Shown: positions 12,526 through 27,090 of the stretch, in pieces | Layout: each line of letters starts with the position of its first letter | How positions within the stretch are numbered: the stretch's first letter is position 1 | NCBI RefSeq assembly: GCF_000346465.2 | Contig: NC_034009.1 | Coordinates: 27,114,561 to 27,178,560, forward strand | Reading direction: 5' to 3' | DNA length: 64,000 nt | Origin: Prunus persica | Taxonomy: Eukaryota; Streptophyta; Magnoliopsida; Rosales; Rosaceae | Position numbers and translations under genes: made by a program | Notes under the pieces: model-generated | Told to the model about the DNA's origin: nothing | What the model saw: the letters and a program-made list of their open reading frames with translations, nothing else | Databases searched by the model: none

Positions 12526-13318
12526 TTAAGTAATGAACAAGTTGATGTGGATGTATGTCGTACGTGTGTGTGTTATATATATACGGCCGGCTGTAGTAAA
12601 CTAGCCAAGCAGCATGATGGGAAATGAAGATTAATTATTGGTGGGCCTAAATCCTAATTAATTAGATGGATAAGATAAAAGTGGATTTAGGTGGAGTAAT
12701 TAGAGTACTCTAAAAGGGGGTTAGGTTTATGTAGCTAGGTGATTTAGGTGATTAATTTCTTTTTCTTTTTTGTACAGGGATTGGGTTGGGTTTAATTTAG
12801 AAAGAGTTATATTATTATTAGGACAAGATGGGATGTCGATCTCAGACTTCTCTCTGTGTGGGGATTCTTGTTTTAATTTTGTCTGCTTCCTTTTGTGGTG
12901 GAATGATAAAAGAGCACCAGGTGCGCATTGTTATTTGGTCCTCTTCCTCTCGACCCTTTGCTTGCACTTTCAACTAGCACAAAAAAATATCTCAATATTC
13001 GATCTGTTTATGTACAACTTATAATATTTATATGTGCATACATATATTTTGTCGTCCTTGTTTTCTTTGAAAACTAGCTAGCACTAGAAATCTGTCATGT
13101 AATCAAGATTGAATCTTGTTACATATAATACAATAAAATCGATAAGCAACTTAAGTGCGTATGAGAAATACTAGGAAAATGTTAGGTAAATCATATTTTA
13201 TATACCATTTTGTGAATTGGCGAGTTAAAAAGTGGTATATAAAATACAACCTCTTTAATATGACTCGAAATACTAAATAGGTGTCGGTGGACTAATTGTT
13301 TATTAGTTTTATAATATA
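12526..13318. other. 3' flank of the MYB gene
   Basis: AT-rich 3' flank with no coding signal. It contains an imperfect hairpin at about 13189-13250, listed separately. Confidence 0.5.
13189..13250. repeat. Inverted repeat / possible small MITE
   Basis: ATTTTATATACCATTTT on the left pairs with AAAAGTGGTATATAAAAT on the right around a loop of about 15 nt. The stem is about 18 bp with one mismatch. No flanking duplication was identified. Confidence 0.5.
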
Positions 13319-13607
13319 CTAGCCCCTTGACACATGCTCACGCATGTGCCAATTGGTTTTCTTTTTCTTTTTTATTTTTATTTTTAGAATTAAAAAAAAA
13401 TAACAGGGTAGTTATGTTCCATAAAAGTAGGACCTATTATCTTATTTTGTTTTTAATTTTAATTTTTTTAATATTAAAAAATATGAATTTACGATATTAT
13501 CCTCATTTAATTAATAATTTCAATTCTTAATGTTTGAATTAACAAAGGGCATTTTCTGGTATTTTGAATGTTTCACCATTCTCTGCCTTTTGCTTTATAT
13601 ATATAGA
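13319..13607 (-). mobile_element. Short non-autonomous Helitron, copy 1 (289 bp)
   Basis: On the minus strand it begins TCTATATATATAAAGC directly after an A and ends GGGGCTAG directly before a T, i.e. insertion between A and T as Helitrons do. The CTAG end is preceded by a hairpin (TTGGCACATGC / GCATGTGTCAA). The body matches the element at 42290-42579 nearly end to end, including the segment CAGAGAATGGTGAAACATTC. Confidence 0.85.
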
Positions 13608-13961
13608 TTACGTCCTTTTCGGATACAAATACTTATGGTTATTGAGTATAATCTCTCAAATCAATCAATCAGCAAGCATTTTTTTTTTTTCCATGCCATC
13701 ACACACTTTACTTAAGGGTTTATACGTAGGTTTATATACATCAATTAATTTAGGATACATCAATGAATGTCAGAAACTAAAGGTTTTGTGTAAATAATCT
13801 ACAATTACAATCGTAAACTTACATACAGATATGCATAAGTGAATATAAGAAACATGAACAAGCTAGATTAAATATAAGACATCATAATTAATTAACAAAT
13901 TGATGCATGCAAGAGGACGTTCTTACAAGTACAATATATACTTACTTTATCCCAATACGTG
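13608..13961. other. 3' flank of the DUF761 gene
   Basis: AT-rich, no gene seen. It contains a T-run at 13680-13690. Confidence 0.4.
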
Positions 13962-14255
13962 CTAATCGTTTTGGTTCTTGTGAATTTTGTCACGTATCCT
14001 TTTGATAAAATCTTCAGCTTTCTCATCCACATCCACCACAGGAGATTCACCCTTACTATTCTTCTCTGTAATTGGTACTTGCATCACCACGTCTACTTTG
14101 GTCATTTTACGATCATGAGCAGGCTCAAGTGATCTGACGGACGACGTTGCTCCAAAATTGATTTTAGCCAGAGACAGAGATGAAAGTTTGATGACGTTTG
14201 CCACCAACACCATTGATTTCTCACATAGAGAGCATTGTCCACCCTTGTGTTTCAT
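13962..14255 (-). CDS. Small DUF761 (cotton-fibre-like) protein
   Basis: Single-exon frame of 97 residues starting with ATG at 14255 (MKHKGGQCSLCEKSM). The C-terminus, VDEKAEDFIKRIRDKIHKNQ, is the DUF761 motif: acidic lead-in, A-E-x-F-I and a basic amphipathic helix. The N-terminal two-thirds is a low-complexity basic region seen in short DUF761 proteins (LSSLSLAKINFGA). These proteins have no defined biochemical activity; some have been linked to stress and growth phenotypes in plants. A TATA-like motif sits about 130 bp upstream. The gene stands alone between MYB and BIR2. Coding status is inferred from the motif at the correct C-terminal position. Confidence 0.72.
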   Translation of the reverse strand: MKHKGGQCSLCEKSMVLVANVIKLSSLSLAKINFGATSSVRSLEPAHDRKMTKVDVVMQVPITEKNSKGESPVVDVDEKAEDFIKRIRDKIHKNQND

Positions 14256-15679
14256 GGCTTCCTGATCGATGAGCTACTTCGTTTTCCTAAGCTAAAATTG
14301 CAGCAAAGAAATAACAACGAAATATAGTGTTTTTAAATGGTTATGAACTTATGATGATCAGCTTATAATCGATACTCCATATATATAAACAAAATAAATA
14401 TAACGGAAACGTAACTGAAAAAAAGAAAAAGGAAGCAAAGTCAAATTGTTCTGTTCTCTTCTGTGGGGTTCCTGATCAAACTAGATGATGATGGACACTA
14501 TCTATTTGTATTGCAAATTGCAACGAGAAGGAAAGAAGAAGAGTGGATTATCAATACTTTATAATACTTTATTTCCATTTTGAATATCCTTCGGAAAAGG
14601 TGGCAAAGGAGAACTAGATTCTGACATTTTATGTGTGTGTGCTCTGTCTTAATCTATATCAAATGCTTTTACTTATACTTTAGTAGGAGTTTTTTTTATA
14701 TTTTTTTATAAGCACGTTTCTTATTAAGAGGGGCGATAATATATTAGACACACACACAACACAGATACTATGACTCGAATCTAGGACTTTATCTGAGGGA
14801 GTAATTAATCCAAACTACTATACTGTTAGAACCTTCACTACTTTAGTAGGAGTTTAATTAGTCATCAAGTTAATAAAAGAAAGTTTGATCATGATTCTCT
14901 CTTTTTTCCATTTTCAAGAGCCATTGCTTTCTGATCATTTTGATTGGTTCTTCTATGGCCACCGCAAACACAAACATATATCTTTTGGTCCCTCGAAAAG
15001 ACTACTGTTTTTCTTTCTAATGAGCTGGTTGTCGACGTCTAGTGCCTAAGATCCAAATCTTTCTGTGCAGTTTGGTTGTGTTCACATTTCAAATCAACGG
15101 CATATGCCTCATTTCATAATCTATGTGTTATCTGATGTAATGCCTTCAATTCTCTTTCATGGTCATCAATTCTAGCATCATTTTATCTTCTTTTTCTACC
15201 ACATCCTCCTTTTTATCTTCAATTTCGTTTTCAAGCATGAGGCAGAAGTTGCTAGGAGATTCGGTGTCTCTCCTTGTTTCTTGGGAATTCGGTCTCTTAG
15301 GCACTACTCATAAACATGAGCATGTACACAATCAACTGTTAATATCTCTAACCTAAACGGAAAAGTTCCTAAATCACATTATGTCAATCATCGTTTGGTC
15401 TAGTGGTATTCAATCTTTAATTTGCTAAAGTAATTTCGGATTTTAAATATAATAAACTACTATTGTTGAATTTAAAAACAAAAACAGAAAGAGATTCCCA
15501 ATCATTTCATACTTGTCAAATTTGGCCCAATAAAAAAGGTGCCGATATAGGCCCAATAAACTAGCATTCAGGGAAGAGGCCCTAATCTAACCCAAAAATC
15601 AACGTGAGAGTGATGGCCTAACCCAAGTGTGGGGCCCAACAGTAATCCTACAGCCGTTAAAGCCCACCTTAAACTAACA
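14256..15679. other. Intergenic
   Basis: About 1.4 kb with no recognised gene. The open frame at 15159-15356 is Ser/Phe-rich low complexity and was not accepted. Confidence 0.45.
14379..14387 (-). promoter_or_regulatory. Candidate TATA box of the DUF761 gene
   Basis: On the minus strand this reads TTATATATATGG, about 125-130 bp upstream of the ATG at 14255. It is a motif-plus-position call only. Confidence 0.35.
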
Positions 15680-15937
15680 TCATAATATATATATATATAT
15701 ATATATATATACCAGAAAATGTCCTTAGTTAATACAAACATTAAAAATTAAAATTATTAATTAAATAAAGATAATATGGTAAAATTTTAATTTTTAAATA
15801 TAAAATTAAAAGAAAAATCAGATAATGGATCATATATTTATGAAATACAACTACCCATTATCTTTTTTAATTCTTAAATAAATTTAAATTTGATAAAAAA
15901 AGCCTATCACAGGCATGGAAGCATGCGAAGAGGATAG
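15680..15937 (+). mobile_element. Short Helitron, copy 2, degenerate (258 bp)
   Basis: The body from ACCAGAAAATGTCC onward matches the other two copies. The 5' part has been replaced or expanded into an (AT)n tract (about 15684-15711). The 3' hairpin is eroded (GCATG / CATGC remain) and the terminal CTAG has become ATAG, still followed by T. It lies about 500 bp upstream of the BIR2-like gene. Confidence 0.7.
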
Positions 15938-16444
15938 TAATAATTAAAAAAAGGGAAAATAAGTGAAAAGTATCATTTTACCTTAAAAAAGGATGACGAA
16001 GATATTCCAAACAAATGATAAGCGATGATGAGTGGGTGGATTTAGAGCTTATTAATCAAACTACTCTTTAAAAACTGGAGCTTTCAGTCCTTGTTTGTCT
16101 CCACTCCACTCAACTTAAACCCAAGATTAAACATCATTAATTAAGTAATTAATTAGATTAGCGTCCCTAAATTAATTAGTTGGCCTGCCATTTAAGCCAA
16201 GTTACGGACAAAACGACGCCGTAAGCCCCATAAAAAGCCCAAATATCAGGTGGCTAGCAGTCAAAACTCCAAGAGCTGGTCCTCTCCTCTGTAGACTGAA
16301 AACCACAGTCAAATGGCCTGTTCCATTTCCCATCTACCTCAACCTCCACCATCGCCATCATCTCCACCACAACACCCAAGCTCTTCGCTGCCCTAAATCC
16401 CACCTCCAGAAGTAAATTAAAAAAAAAACAGAAAAACCCTAAAA
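15938..16444. other. Promoter and leader of the BIR2-like gene
   Basis: No separate gene. A possible TATA-like ATAAAAAG occurs at about 16230, followed by a C/T-rich leader up to the ATG at 16445. Confidence 0.4.
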
Positions 16445-18262
16445 ATGAAGATCTTTTTGGGCATTGTCTCACTGGTGCTCTGCAACTCCCTCCTCTGCTA
16501 CTCCATTGAAGACGACCTCACTTGCCTTGAGGGGGTCAAGACCTCACTCACAGACCCACAAGGGAGGCTGAGCCAATGGGACTTGGGCAATAGGTCGGTA
16601 GCCTCCATCTGCAAGCTGGTCGGAGTGTCGTGCTGGAATGAGAAGGAGAATCGACTCATCAGCCTCCAGCTTCCTTCAATGGAGCTCGCCGGTGAGCTCC
16701 CTGAGTCTCTCAAGTTCTGCCATAGCCTCCAGAGCCTGGATCTCTCCGGTAACGCTCTCTCCGGTTCCATCCCTCCCCAAATCTGCACTTGGCTCCCTTA
16801 TCTCGTAACCCTAGATCTCTCCAACAACCATCTCTCCGGTTCCATCCCTCCGGAGATTGTCAACTGTAAGTTCCTCAACACCCTCATTTTGAACGATAAC
16901 CGTCTCTCCGGTTCTTTGCCCTATGAACTTGGCCTGCTCGATAGGTTGAAGAGAATCTCCGTCGCTAATAATGGTCTCTCTGGTACGATACCTCTGGACT
17001 TGTCTAAATTTGAGAAGGATGACTTTGATGGGAACAGTGGGCTGTGCGGGAAGCCTCTTGGGTCTAAATGTGGTGGACTGAGCAGCAAAAGCCTCGGCAT
17101 TATAATCGCCGCCGGTGCAATTGGTGCTGCTGGGTCTTTGATCTTGGGTTTGGGGATTTGGTGGTGGTTATTTGTTAGGGTGAGTCAGAAAAAGCGAAGC
17201 TTTGATGGTGGTGTTGGTGGTGATAAGTATGAGAGTGGTTGGGTTGGGTTGTTGAGGTCTCATAAGGCTGTTCAGGTGTCTCTGTTTCAAAAACCCATTG
17301 TGAAAGTCCGGTTGGCTGATCTGTTGGCGGCCACCAACAGTTTTGATCCCCAAAACATTGTCATTTCCACGAGAACCGGTGTTTCATATAAGGCTGTGTT
17401 GCCTGATGGTTCGGCAATGGCGATTAAGCGGCTTAATGCGTGTAAGCTTGGTGAGAAGCAATTTAGGTTAGAGATTAATAGGTTGGGGCAGCTTAGGCAT
17501 CCCAATTTGGTGCCTTTGTTGGGGTTTTGTGTTGTGGAGGAAGAGAAGCTTTTGGTGTATAAGCACATGTACAATGGCACATTGCACTCTCAGTTGCACG
17601 GAAGTGGTAATGTGAACAGCCAGTATGGTTTTTTGGATTGGCCAACACGCCTAAGGATTGGCGTAGGTGCAGCCAGAGGACTTGCCTGGCTTCACCATGC
17701 GTGTCAGCCGCCTTATATGCACCAGAACATTAGCTCGAATGTGATTCTTCTTGACTATGATTTTGAAGCTCGTATAACGGATTTTGGGCTGGCGAGGCTG
17801 GTTGCTTCTCGTGATTCCAATGATAGCTCGTTTGTCAATGGGGATTTGGGAGAGTTTGGTTATGTGGCTCCTGAGTACTCGAGCACAATGGTGGCATCGT
17901 TGAAAGGGGATGTGTATGGGTTCGGGGTGGTTCTTCTGGAATTGGTGACTGGACAGAAGCCTCTAGAAATTGGTAATGCAGTGGAAGGATTCAAGGGGAA
18001 TTTGGTGGATTGGGTGAATCATTTATCAAACGCTGGTCGAAGCATGGATGCCATAGACAATATCTTAGCAGGGAAAGGTCACGATGATGAAATTTTGCAG
18101 TTCATGAGGGTTGCTTGTACTTGCGTGGTTGCTAGGCCAAAGGACAGGCCTTCCATGTATCAGGTTTATGAGTCATTGAAGGTCCTTGCTGAGAAACATG
18201 GTTTCTTCGAACAGTATGATGAATTTCCATTGGTCTTTGGCAAGCAGGTTCCTGAATCTTGA
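16445..18262 (+). CDS. BIR2: BIR2-like inactive LRR receptor kinase (BAK1-interacting pseudokinase)
   Basis: Intronless, 605 residues. A signal peptide (MKIFLGIVSLVLCNSLLCYS) is followed by an LRRNT-type cap, about five LRRs (residues about 70-195, repeated LDLSxNxLSGSIPP), a short juxtamembrane region, one membrane helix (about 217-243) and a kinase-like domain (about 290-590). The ATP-binding Lys is present (AMAIK, K328) and DFG is kept (446-448). The Gly-rich loop is lost (ISTRTGVSYKAV) and the catalytic HRD is HQN (residues about 424-428), so phosphotransfer is unlikely. Arabidopsis BIR2 is such a pseudokinase: at the plasma membrane it holds BAK1 away from ligand-binding receptors such as FLS2 and restrains immunity and cell death. 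The C-terminal YDEFPLVFGKQ fits BIR2 better than BIR1. BIR3 or BIR4 orthology remains possible. Confidence 0.92.
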   Translation: MKIFLGIVSLVLCNSLLCYSIEDDLTCLEGVKTSLTDPQGRLSQWDLGNRSVASICKLVGVSCWNEKENRLISLQLPSMELAGELPESLKFCHSLQSLDLSGNALSGSIPPQICTWLPYLVTLDLSNNHLSGSIPPEIVNCKFLNTLILNDNRLSGSLPYELGLLDRLKRISVANNGLSGTIPLDLSKFEKDDFDGNSGLCGKPLGSKCGGLSSKSLGIIIAAGAIGAAGSLILGLGIWWWLFVRVSQKKRSFDGGVGGDKYESGWVGLLRSHKAVQVSLFQKPIVKVRLADLLAATNSFDPQNIVISTRTGVSYKAVLPDGSAMAIKRLNACKLGEKQFRLEINRLGQLRHPNLVPLLGFCVVEEEKLLVYKHMYNGTLHSQLHGSGNVNSQYGFLDWPTRLRIGVGAARGLAWLHHACQPPYMHQNISSNVILLDYDFEARITDFGLARLVASRDSNDSSFVNGDLGEFGYVAPEYSSTMVASLKGDVYGFGVVLLELVTGQKPLEIGNAVEGFKGNLVDWVNHLSNAGRSMDAIDNILAGKGHDDEILQFMRVACTCVVARPKDRPSMYQVYESLKVLAEKHGFFEQYDEFPLVFGKQVPES

Positions 18263-19429
18263 TTTTATACAATAGTCAGGAAGGGAGAGTACTAAAAGTG
18301 CAAGATACTGCAGCATTTGGGCATGCCTTCATTGTATTATTATGGGAGGCATTTTCTGCAATTGGTATGGTTTCCGGTCGGTTGGGCATGATTTCCGTTT
18401 GTTGAATCATTGTGTATTATAAAGAAGCATTATGCATTGTAACATTTATGTAATCCAGAAAATCTCTGTTTTCAGTTATAAAATTGCTCCCTCATCTGTT
18501 CTAATTTCTCCAGCCTTTTTTCCATTTTCATCATGCATGCATGGATTCTTAATGCTAGGTGTTTTGATGATGAAGTTCCTTCATTAGGTTCTGCATTTGG
18601 TAAATCCAATTTGTCATCCATGTTTAGATCTGGAACCTTTTATTTTCTGGATCTCATGATTTCAAAAGGCAATACCAGTGTGAATGCATCTCAGCCTTCC
18701 TCCGTCTTCTCATAATTGGAAGCATTCAAATCCAGCAAAGAAGTCACCTTCTCATACTTTATGAATTTTATCCAATCTCTGATTGGTACCCTAAACCCTG
18801 GGCCAACCACTTTGCAAGTGTCAATTATATTTAGAGTCAAGACCGTTTTGTATTTTTCTTTACATTTTCACCCTCCGCTCATATCAACAACTCAACACAC
18901 AGCACAGCAGCATATAAAGCCTGGATGGAATTCAATGAAACAAATCATATACGTCTTGTATTCAATGACGTTTTCTTTTCTTCTTTTCATACCATATAAT
19001 AAAGAAGAAAAAAGTAAAAAGGCCACCGCGGTCTTCTCGTGATAGCATTAAAACTTTTGTGCTGAAAAAGATTTAAGAATCATCATCATCATCTGGGTCA
19101 TCATTTAACCCAAATATTTATGACGTATCTTTCAGCTTCAGTGGGGTTCATTTCGTATGATATGATGGGGCTTTAATTTAATTGACCCGACCCAAACAGA
19201 CCCTGCCATGTGGGGCGGTATGAAATGTCATTTTTCGACATTTTGGCGATTTTATGTGCCTGGTTGAAGTCGGGTGCGTTGAGATATGCTTGACCACATG
19301 GTCCCCAATCCCCAACCCCATTGGGTATATGGAGTAAGCCAACCCTGTGACGTTTGAATTGGCTCACCCCCTACGTGATTGCAATCAATAAAGCTCGACG
19401 TAGATTAATTTAAAGTATCGCTTGTATAA
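18263..19429. other. 3' flank of BIR2 and intergenic
   Basis: No coding signal is convincing; open frames at 18533-19042 are not family-like. The BIR2 3' untranslated region probably occupies the first 200 bp. Confidence 0.45.
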
Positions 19430-19797
19430 TTAAAAAAAGAGATATTTAGTGATATACCCATTTCTAGCACTAATATTATAAATAAACCATACACAATTGA
19501 ATTCCTATAAACAAACCCAAAAAAGACCCAAAAAATGATAGCTGGCCTTATTGAATTTAATATTGATTATTAAATTACTTTGATGCCCTATTGAGTGCTT
19601 TGGGTATTTTTATGAGATTTTGGAGTTGGGCTTGTTTTAAGAAATTGATGGCAGTTTTGTAATTTATAAGAAGTTAAAAGCTTTTTTGTTATGTTGTAAA
19701 TGGGCTTTGGGTGTGTTTCTAAAGTCCATTTTATATATGATATTTTTATAATTTGGGCCCCCATATTGGGTATAATAGTGAATCTCCCTTAAAAAAA
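19430..19797. mobile_element. Mutator-like MITE with 9-bp target duplication
   Basis: The 9-mer TTAAAAAAA occurs at 19430-19438 and again at 19789-19797. Between them, 19439-19788 (350 bp) starts GAGATATTTAGTGATATACC and its reverse complement starts GGGAGATTCACTATTATACC, 16 of 22 bases matching. Imperfect TIRs plus a 9-bp duplication fit a non-autonomous MULE. There is no coding capacity. Confidence 0.72.
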
Positions 19798-20082
19798 TGG
19801 TTAAAAAAGGACTTCACCGTAACTGGGGTGGGCTGGAGTTAGATATATGGGGGGAACGGAAAGGAGATGTCGTAATCTCATTAAACTGCGGTTAGTTGCG
19901 AAAGCCCAAAGTCAAGAGCCGTAGCCCAACTCTTGCGGCCCAAAAGTGAGTCTGCAAAATACGGGGGCAGTTTTATAATATCAAGAACATCAGGGGACTC
20001 CAGTGAAATAAATAAAAAATATGAAAACTCCTCCTAATTTAGCAGAAGAGAAGAGAAAGCTAGGGGCGAAGAGAGAGCAATT
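19798..20082. other. Promoter side of the membrane-protein gene
   Basis: Unannotated promoter and leader of the gene starting at 20083. I see no distinct element. Confidence 0.35.
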
Positions 20083-21577
20083 ATGCCTCCAGATTCATCA
20101 CTCTTTCTCTTGCTTTTCTTCTTCGTAGCCTTCGCTCTGCTCTCAGTAGGCCACGCCACGTAAGCCCTAACACTAGAATATTTATGTGTGTACATGTATG
20201 TATGCGCGTGAATATTTGATTTATGTGATCAAGTGCAGTTGAATTTAGAAATTTTTTGGTTTGGTTTTGATATTCAGAATCCAAGGCGATGAAAGCGAAG
20301 GGATTGGGCGCAGAGCGCTGCTGAGTCTAAAAGAAACCCCTCGCGGAAGTAACACTACCTTCGAATGCTCTCCAGCTGGTCCTTGCGTTCCTTGCCTTTA
20401 CTCTGAGAAGGTTTCTTTTCATTTCATTTCAGTTTGCCCAAATGATTATTTTTTCAATTCGATTCAGATGCAGCTTGTGCTGAATGTTTTGTGGTTTTCA
20501 TAGAATATCTTGAGCATTGAATTGTCGTTTGAGCTTACTTCGATTTGATTTGAGCTTTTAGGAACAAAATTTGAACAGTATGGTCTGGTCTAATTTATCT
20601 CTGCAATTTGTGTTGAAAATGCTAAAAGTTAAGAACAGGGATGAAATATATTGATTTGATTGATACTGAATGGAAACTGAAGTACTTCCATATTTGTTTG
20701 ATATGGTGTTTGAATGAGCCCAGATGGGTAATATTTTGTTCTTATACTGCCATGATTAAGGTATTTTTGTATCTCAGAAGATGTAACCAAATGACTATAT
20801 GATAAGTTGCTTTCGTATTCTGCACTTTGCAGATTGAATATTCTTTTATCTCCATGTGTCTAAGTATTTGTTTTGAATATTCTAGTTGTAAGTATTTGTT
20901 TCTCTTGTAGAAGGATGAGAAATATCGCTGCAGTGAGACCGGCTATCGCATCCCTTTGAAATGTGTGGAAACTAAACGTAGTTTGAAGGATGAAAAAGCA
21001 AAAGGTTCTCAAAAGAGTCGATCTACGCTGGAGATCTATCACAACGATGCAGAATTGCATAATGCGGAAGAACTCGGCACTTCTGTAAAGCATAGAAGTT
21101 TACTTGATGATTCAGCCACACTAGAGGATGGACCACAGGCTTACATTACTTACAGAAGCTGTATACCAGCAGTTAGTGAAGAGAAGCTGTCAGTGCTTGG
21201 TTTCGAGGTATGTAGTATCTTTTGATAATTGTTCTATATTTTGTTACCTTTTTGTTTGTTGATATCTGATAATAAAGAGGCTGGTTTGTTGTGGTAATAT
21301 GTTTGATTAAATTAGTTGATCAGAGTGTATTCAGAATGGAAGAGAAAGAACAGTAGCAAACTACATGATTATAGTTTTTTGTATTCGTGTAAAGCTAGTT
21401 CAGCTATATACATTTCTTTTATGTCCATGTTAACGAATGTTTTATGAACTGCTGGGACAGATGATTGTGCTGTTCTTCTTACTCATCAGCGGTTCGGTTG
21501 TATACTTCAGAAGAAAGCAGACTGTTTCCATGACGGGCTTCGGAGCAGGGCGAATTCAGAGCAACTCTAGGTTTTAA
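20083..21577 (+). CDS. Unnamed type I membrane protein (signal peptide, Cys-containing ectodomain, C-terminal TM)
   Basis: Four exons, 20083-20159, 20278-20410, 20911-21207 and 21461-21577, in frame for 207 residues. The start MPPDSSLFLLLFFFVAFALL is a clear signal peptide. The ectodomain has two Cys clusters (FECSPAGPCVPCLYSEK and KYRCSETGYRIPLKC) plus a later YITYRSCIP. One membrane helix (MIVLFFLLISGSVVYF) is followed by a short basic cytoplasmic tail with GFGAGRIQSNSRF. I recognise this as a conserved plant family without an established function. From its position next to a BIR-type kinase it may correspond to Arabidopsis AT1G69980; that is recall. The Cys pattern and topology suggest a secretory-pathway or plasma-membrane protein. 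Confidence 0.85.
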
Positions 21578-22380
21578 ACGGAAATCCTGTGCCACATCAG
21601 AAGCCGCTCATTCGAGGGGCATCCAACCGTACCATTTGCCGGCTTCAATTCTCTCACTGCATAGTATGTCTCGCATTGAGAGGATTCTTTTATCTTTTTT
21701 TTCTCCGTTCGGTAATATTTTGTTCATACGGCGTACAATTCTTTGGTTAGGAATGTAATGCAAAAACCTTGTTACTCTATGTTGGTCCATCTTGTCGCTG
21801 TCAACTATAATGCAGTTGTGCTAAAGGGCCTCAGAAAGTACAATATAATTCAGTATGATTCAGTTCAATATGATCCAATACAACTAACAAGTGAACTTTA
21901 GGGGCTTCGGTTCGTGGCAATTTGGAACTTGTTTTTGTGTTCTATAGCAAATCAATTTGTAGCAGCCCCCCCCCCCCCGCCTATGAAAACATAGAGAGGG
22001 GTTGAAGTAGGCAATACCCAATATGCGCTCAACTTATAAACGTTTGTGGTTGTAAAATCACAATGTTTGAAAAATCAGCTTTTTCTATGTTGAAGTTGGA
22101 AAAATTACAGAACGAGATATACCATGTTATTGACGTTTCCTCTCAGAAAAATATACAAAGACAAGAGCCACAGGCCATTGGTGACTAATGTCAGTTCTCC
22201 TAACGAGTTTCTTCAGAAATTCAACAAAGCAGCAGCAGCAGGGACAAAAACTCCAAACAAAGAATCATGTTGACCACAACCCTCAACTTAAACAACGGAA
22301 CTCAACTCCCCTTAAAGACACATCTACAGTAACATGGCAGAAAACATGGATTACAAACAGCCCCCTGTAAGATAATGAAA
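21578..22380. other. Intergenic between convergent genes
   Basis: 3' flanks of the membrane-protein gene (+) and PP2A-C (-). A C10 run lies at about 21966-21977. No further gene was seen. Confidence 0.45.
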
Positions 22381-25194
<2,814 letters not shown>

Positions 25195-27090
25195 CGTTCC
25201 ACCACCGCCGCCCTCAGATCCGATCACCGATTTCTCAGATCCAATCCGATGCGCGCGAACTCAACGCCGGCGGAGCGATCTCGACGCAGTGAGCAATTTG
25301 TGAAGCGGCGCTGGGGTCGGGGTTCCGGATCGCGACGCGCAGAGCGAAACGAGTCGTTTTGGAGATCGGTCGAGTTTCGACCTTTCTTCTATCATTCCTC
25401 GCTCTGTGTTCTTTTATTTGTTTTAAAAGAAAAAAGGAGGAAAAAGGGGAATTAAATTGAAATTGTATTTATGTGAATGTAGGAAAAGACGAGGGAAATG
25501 ACATGCGGGGAGGGAAATAATGAAGAGAGGCAGGGAGGCAGCGAAATGAAATGCAAATGAAACCCAGATGCAAATGAAAAAAGCAGATTAGAATTTTGCG
25601 ATGTTTTTGTTCAATGGAATTCGTTAGATGATTAATTTTTTTTTTTCGTCAATATTGTAAGGAAGAAACATTTTCTCTCTCCGGTGGCTCCGCCGAGTCA
25701 ACATCATAGAGGACCGACACGTGTCAGCTCCAGCTGCTCTTTTTGGACTGTTCAACCTTCTAAGCTCTGCTGGCCCCCACCATTCGATATTTCTGTTTTT
25801 TTTCCTTTTTATTTTTAATTATTTTTAATTTTATGAACCAACTTTTGAAGGAGGCCAGGGGGATTGTTGATTAGTCAATAAAAAAAGAAACCAGGATGGA
25901 ATTGTTTTGAGTTTATTTGGTCCCAAAAGAAAAACAGCAAAGAAACCAACCAAAGACAAAAGGGCAATGTTTCCAGTTTTATTTGGTCCAAGAAAAAGAA
26001 ATCACACCAAAGATTCATTCAGCCTTTTGAAGGTAGACTTTTGAGACGTTTGACTACATTTATATGCTTGGTGGTGACATAATCTAAATGAATTGCCGAC
26101 GGATTCGTGGCAATGTACAAATCGTAGGTTCGGTGTGTTTTCAAAGTATTTATATTTTTTATTATTTTAATTGATAAAAAGGAGATTCGAATTTAGAGTT
26201 TCTCTTTGACATTTAGAACATAATCACTAAATTAAGAGGTTGTTTGTTCAAGTATACGCTTGATTTTAGTTTTAAATTCTATAGACACACTTGTTAATTT
26301 CTCATGATGAACATCTATAAATGTCGAAATCAATTTTAATTAGTAATAATATGAAGCAATAAGAAGGGAGAAAGGAAAATTTTGGCTGTGTAAGTGAGAT
26401 AATTTTTATTTTTTATTTTAAGTTTTTGTTACTTAGTAATTATTTTGAGTTCAGATAAAATTATTCACACAAAAATATTAATGAACGAGACCAAGATCGT
26501 TAGATTGGGCTTAGGTAGGACACGAGGCCTAAAATTAAATTCAGCTAGTCTTGGGTCACAAGAAGCCTAATTACATGAATTGTAGCTTAAGGGAGGCCAA
26601 TAACTTGCATATCCCTTGTTGTATATCACCATTTCTCTATCATATGATGAGAGATATAGACAGATAACGGTATCCAATGAGGTATAACCAAATTCAAGAG
26701 ATAATTACTTTATATATATAAAAAAAGTGATAGTATATTATTGATGAAGAAACAAAAGTACAAAGCAACTATGTGCCGAATGTGGGTAAAATTTCTCCAG
26801 TGACCAAACACAAGATTGATCTAGACAGATAACGGTATACAATGAGAATTGCACGCAACCAGAAGCACATGTACTCATACCCATAGTCTAAAATATCAAT
26901 AATATCGAGGATATTATTGTTTTTTCGGGTCAATGATATTTTGGAACGTATCTATACACATATAATATAAATATTGATAATATCGAAAAATATCGACGTC
27001 GATAATTTCTCTCACACTTCAGCAATATTTGGCCAAAAATCGCTAAAATATCGATACTATCGAGATGATGAAGACCATGACAAATTTGAA
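25195..27090. other. PP2A-C promoter side and intergenic
   Basis: The first 250 bp are the PP2A-C leader, with an upstream stretch rich in GC. The rest is AT-rich. A 24-bp near-identical direct repeat (AGACAGATAACGGTAT...) occurs at about 26656 and 26823. A cluster of ATATCGATA-like motifs at 26895-27065 looks like a decayed repeat. Confidence 0.4.

Noticed and set aside
15159..15356. Secreted small protein
   Set aside because: Ser/Phe-rich low complexity with no conserved motif.
25195..25227. N-terminal extension of PP2A-C
   Set aside because: It starts from GTG, and [10 protein letters not shown] is the conserved family N-terminus.
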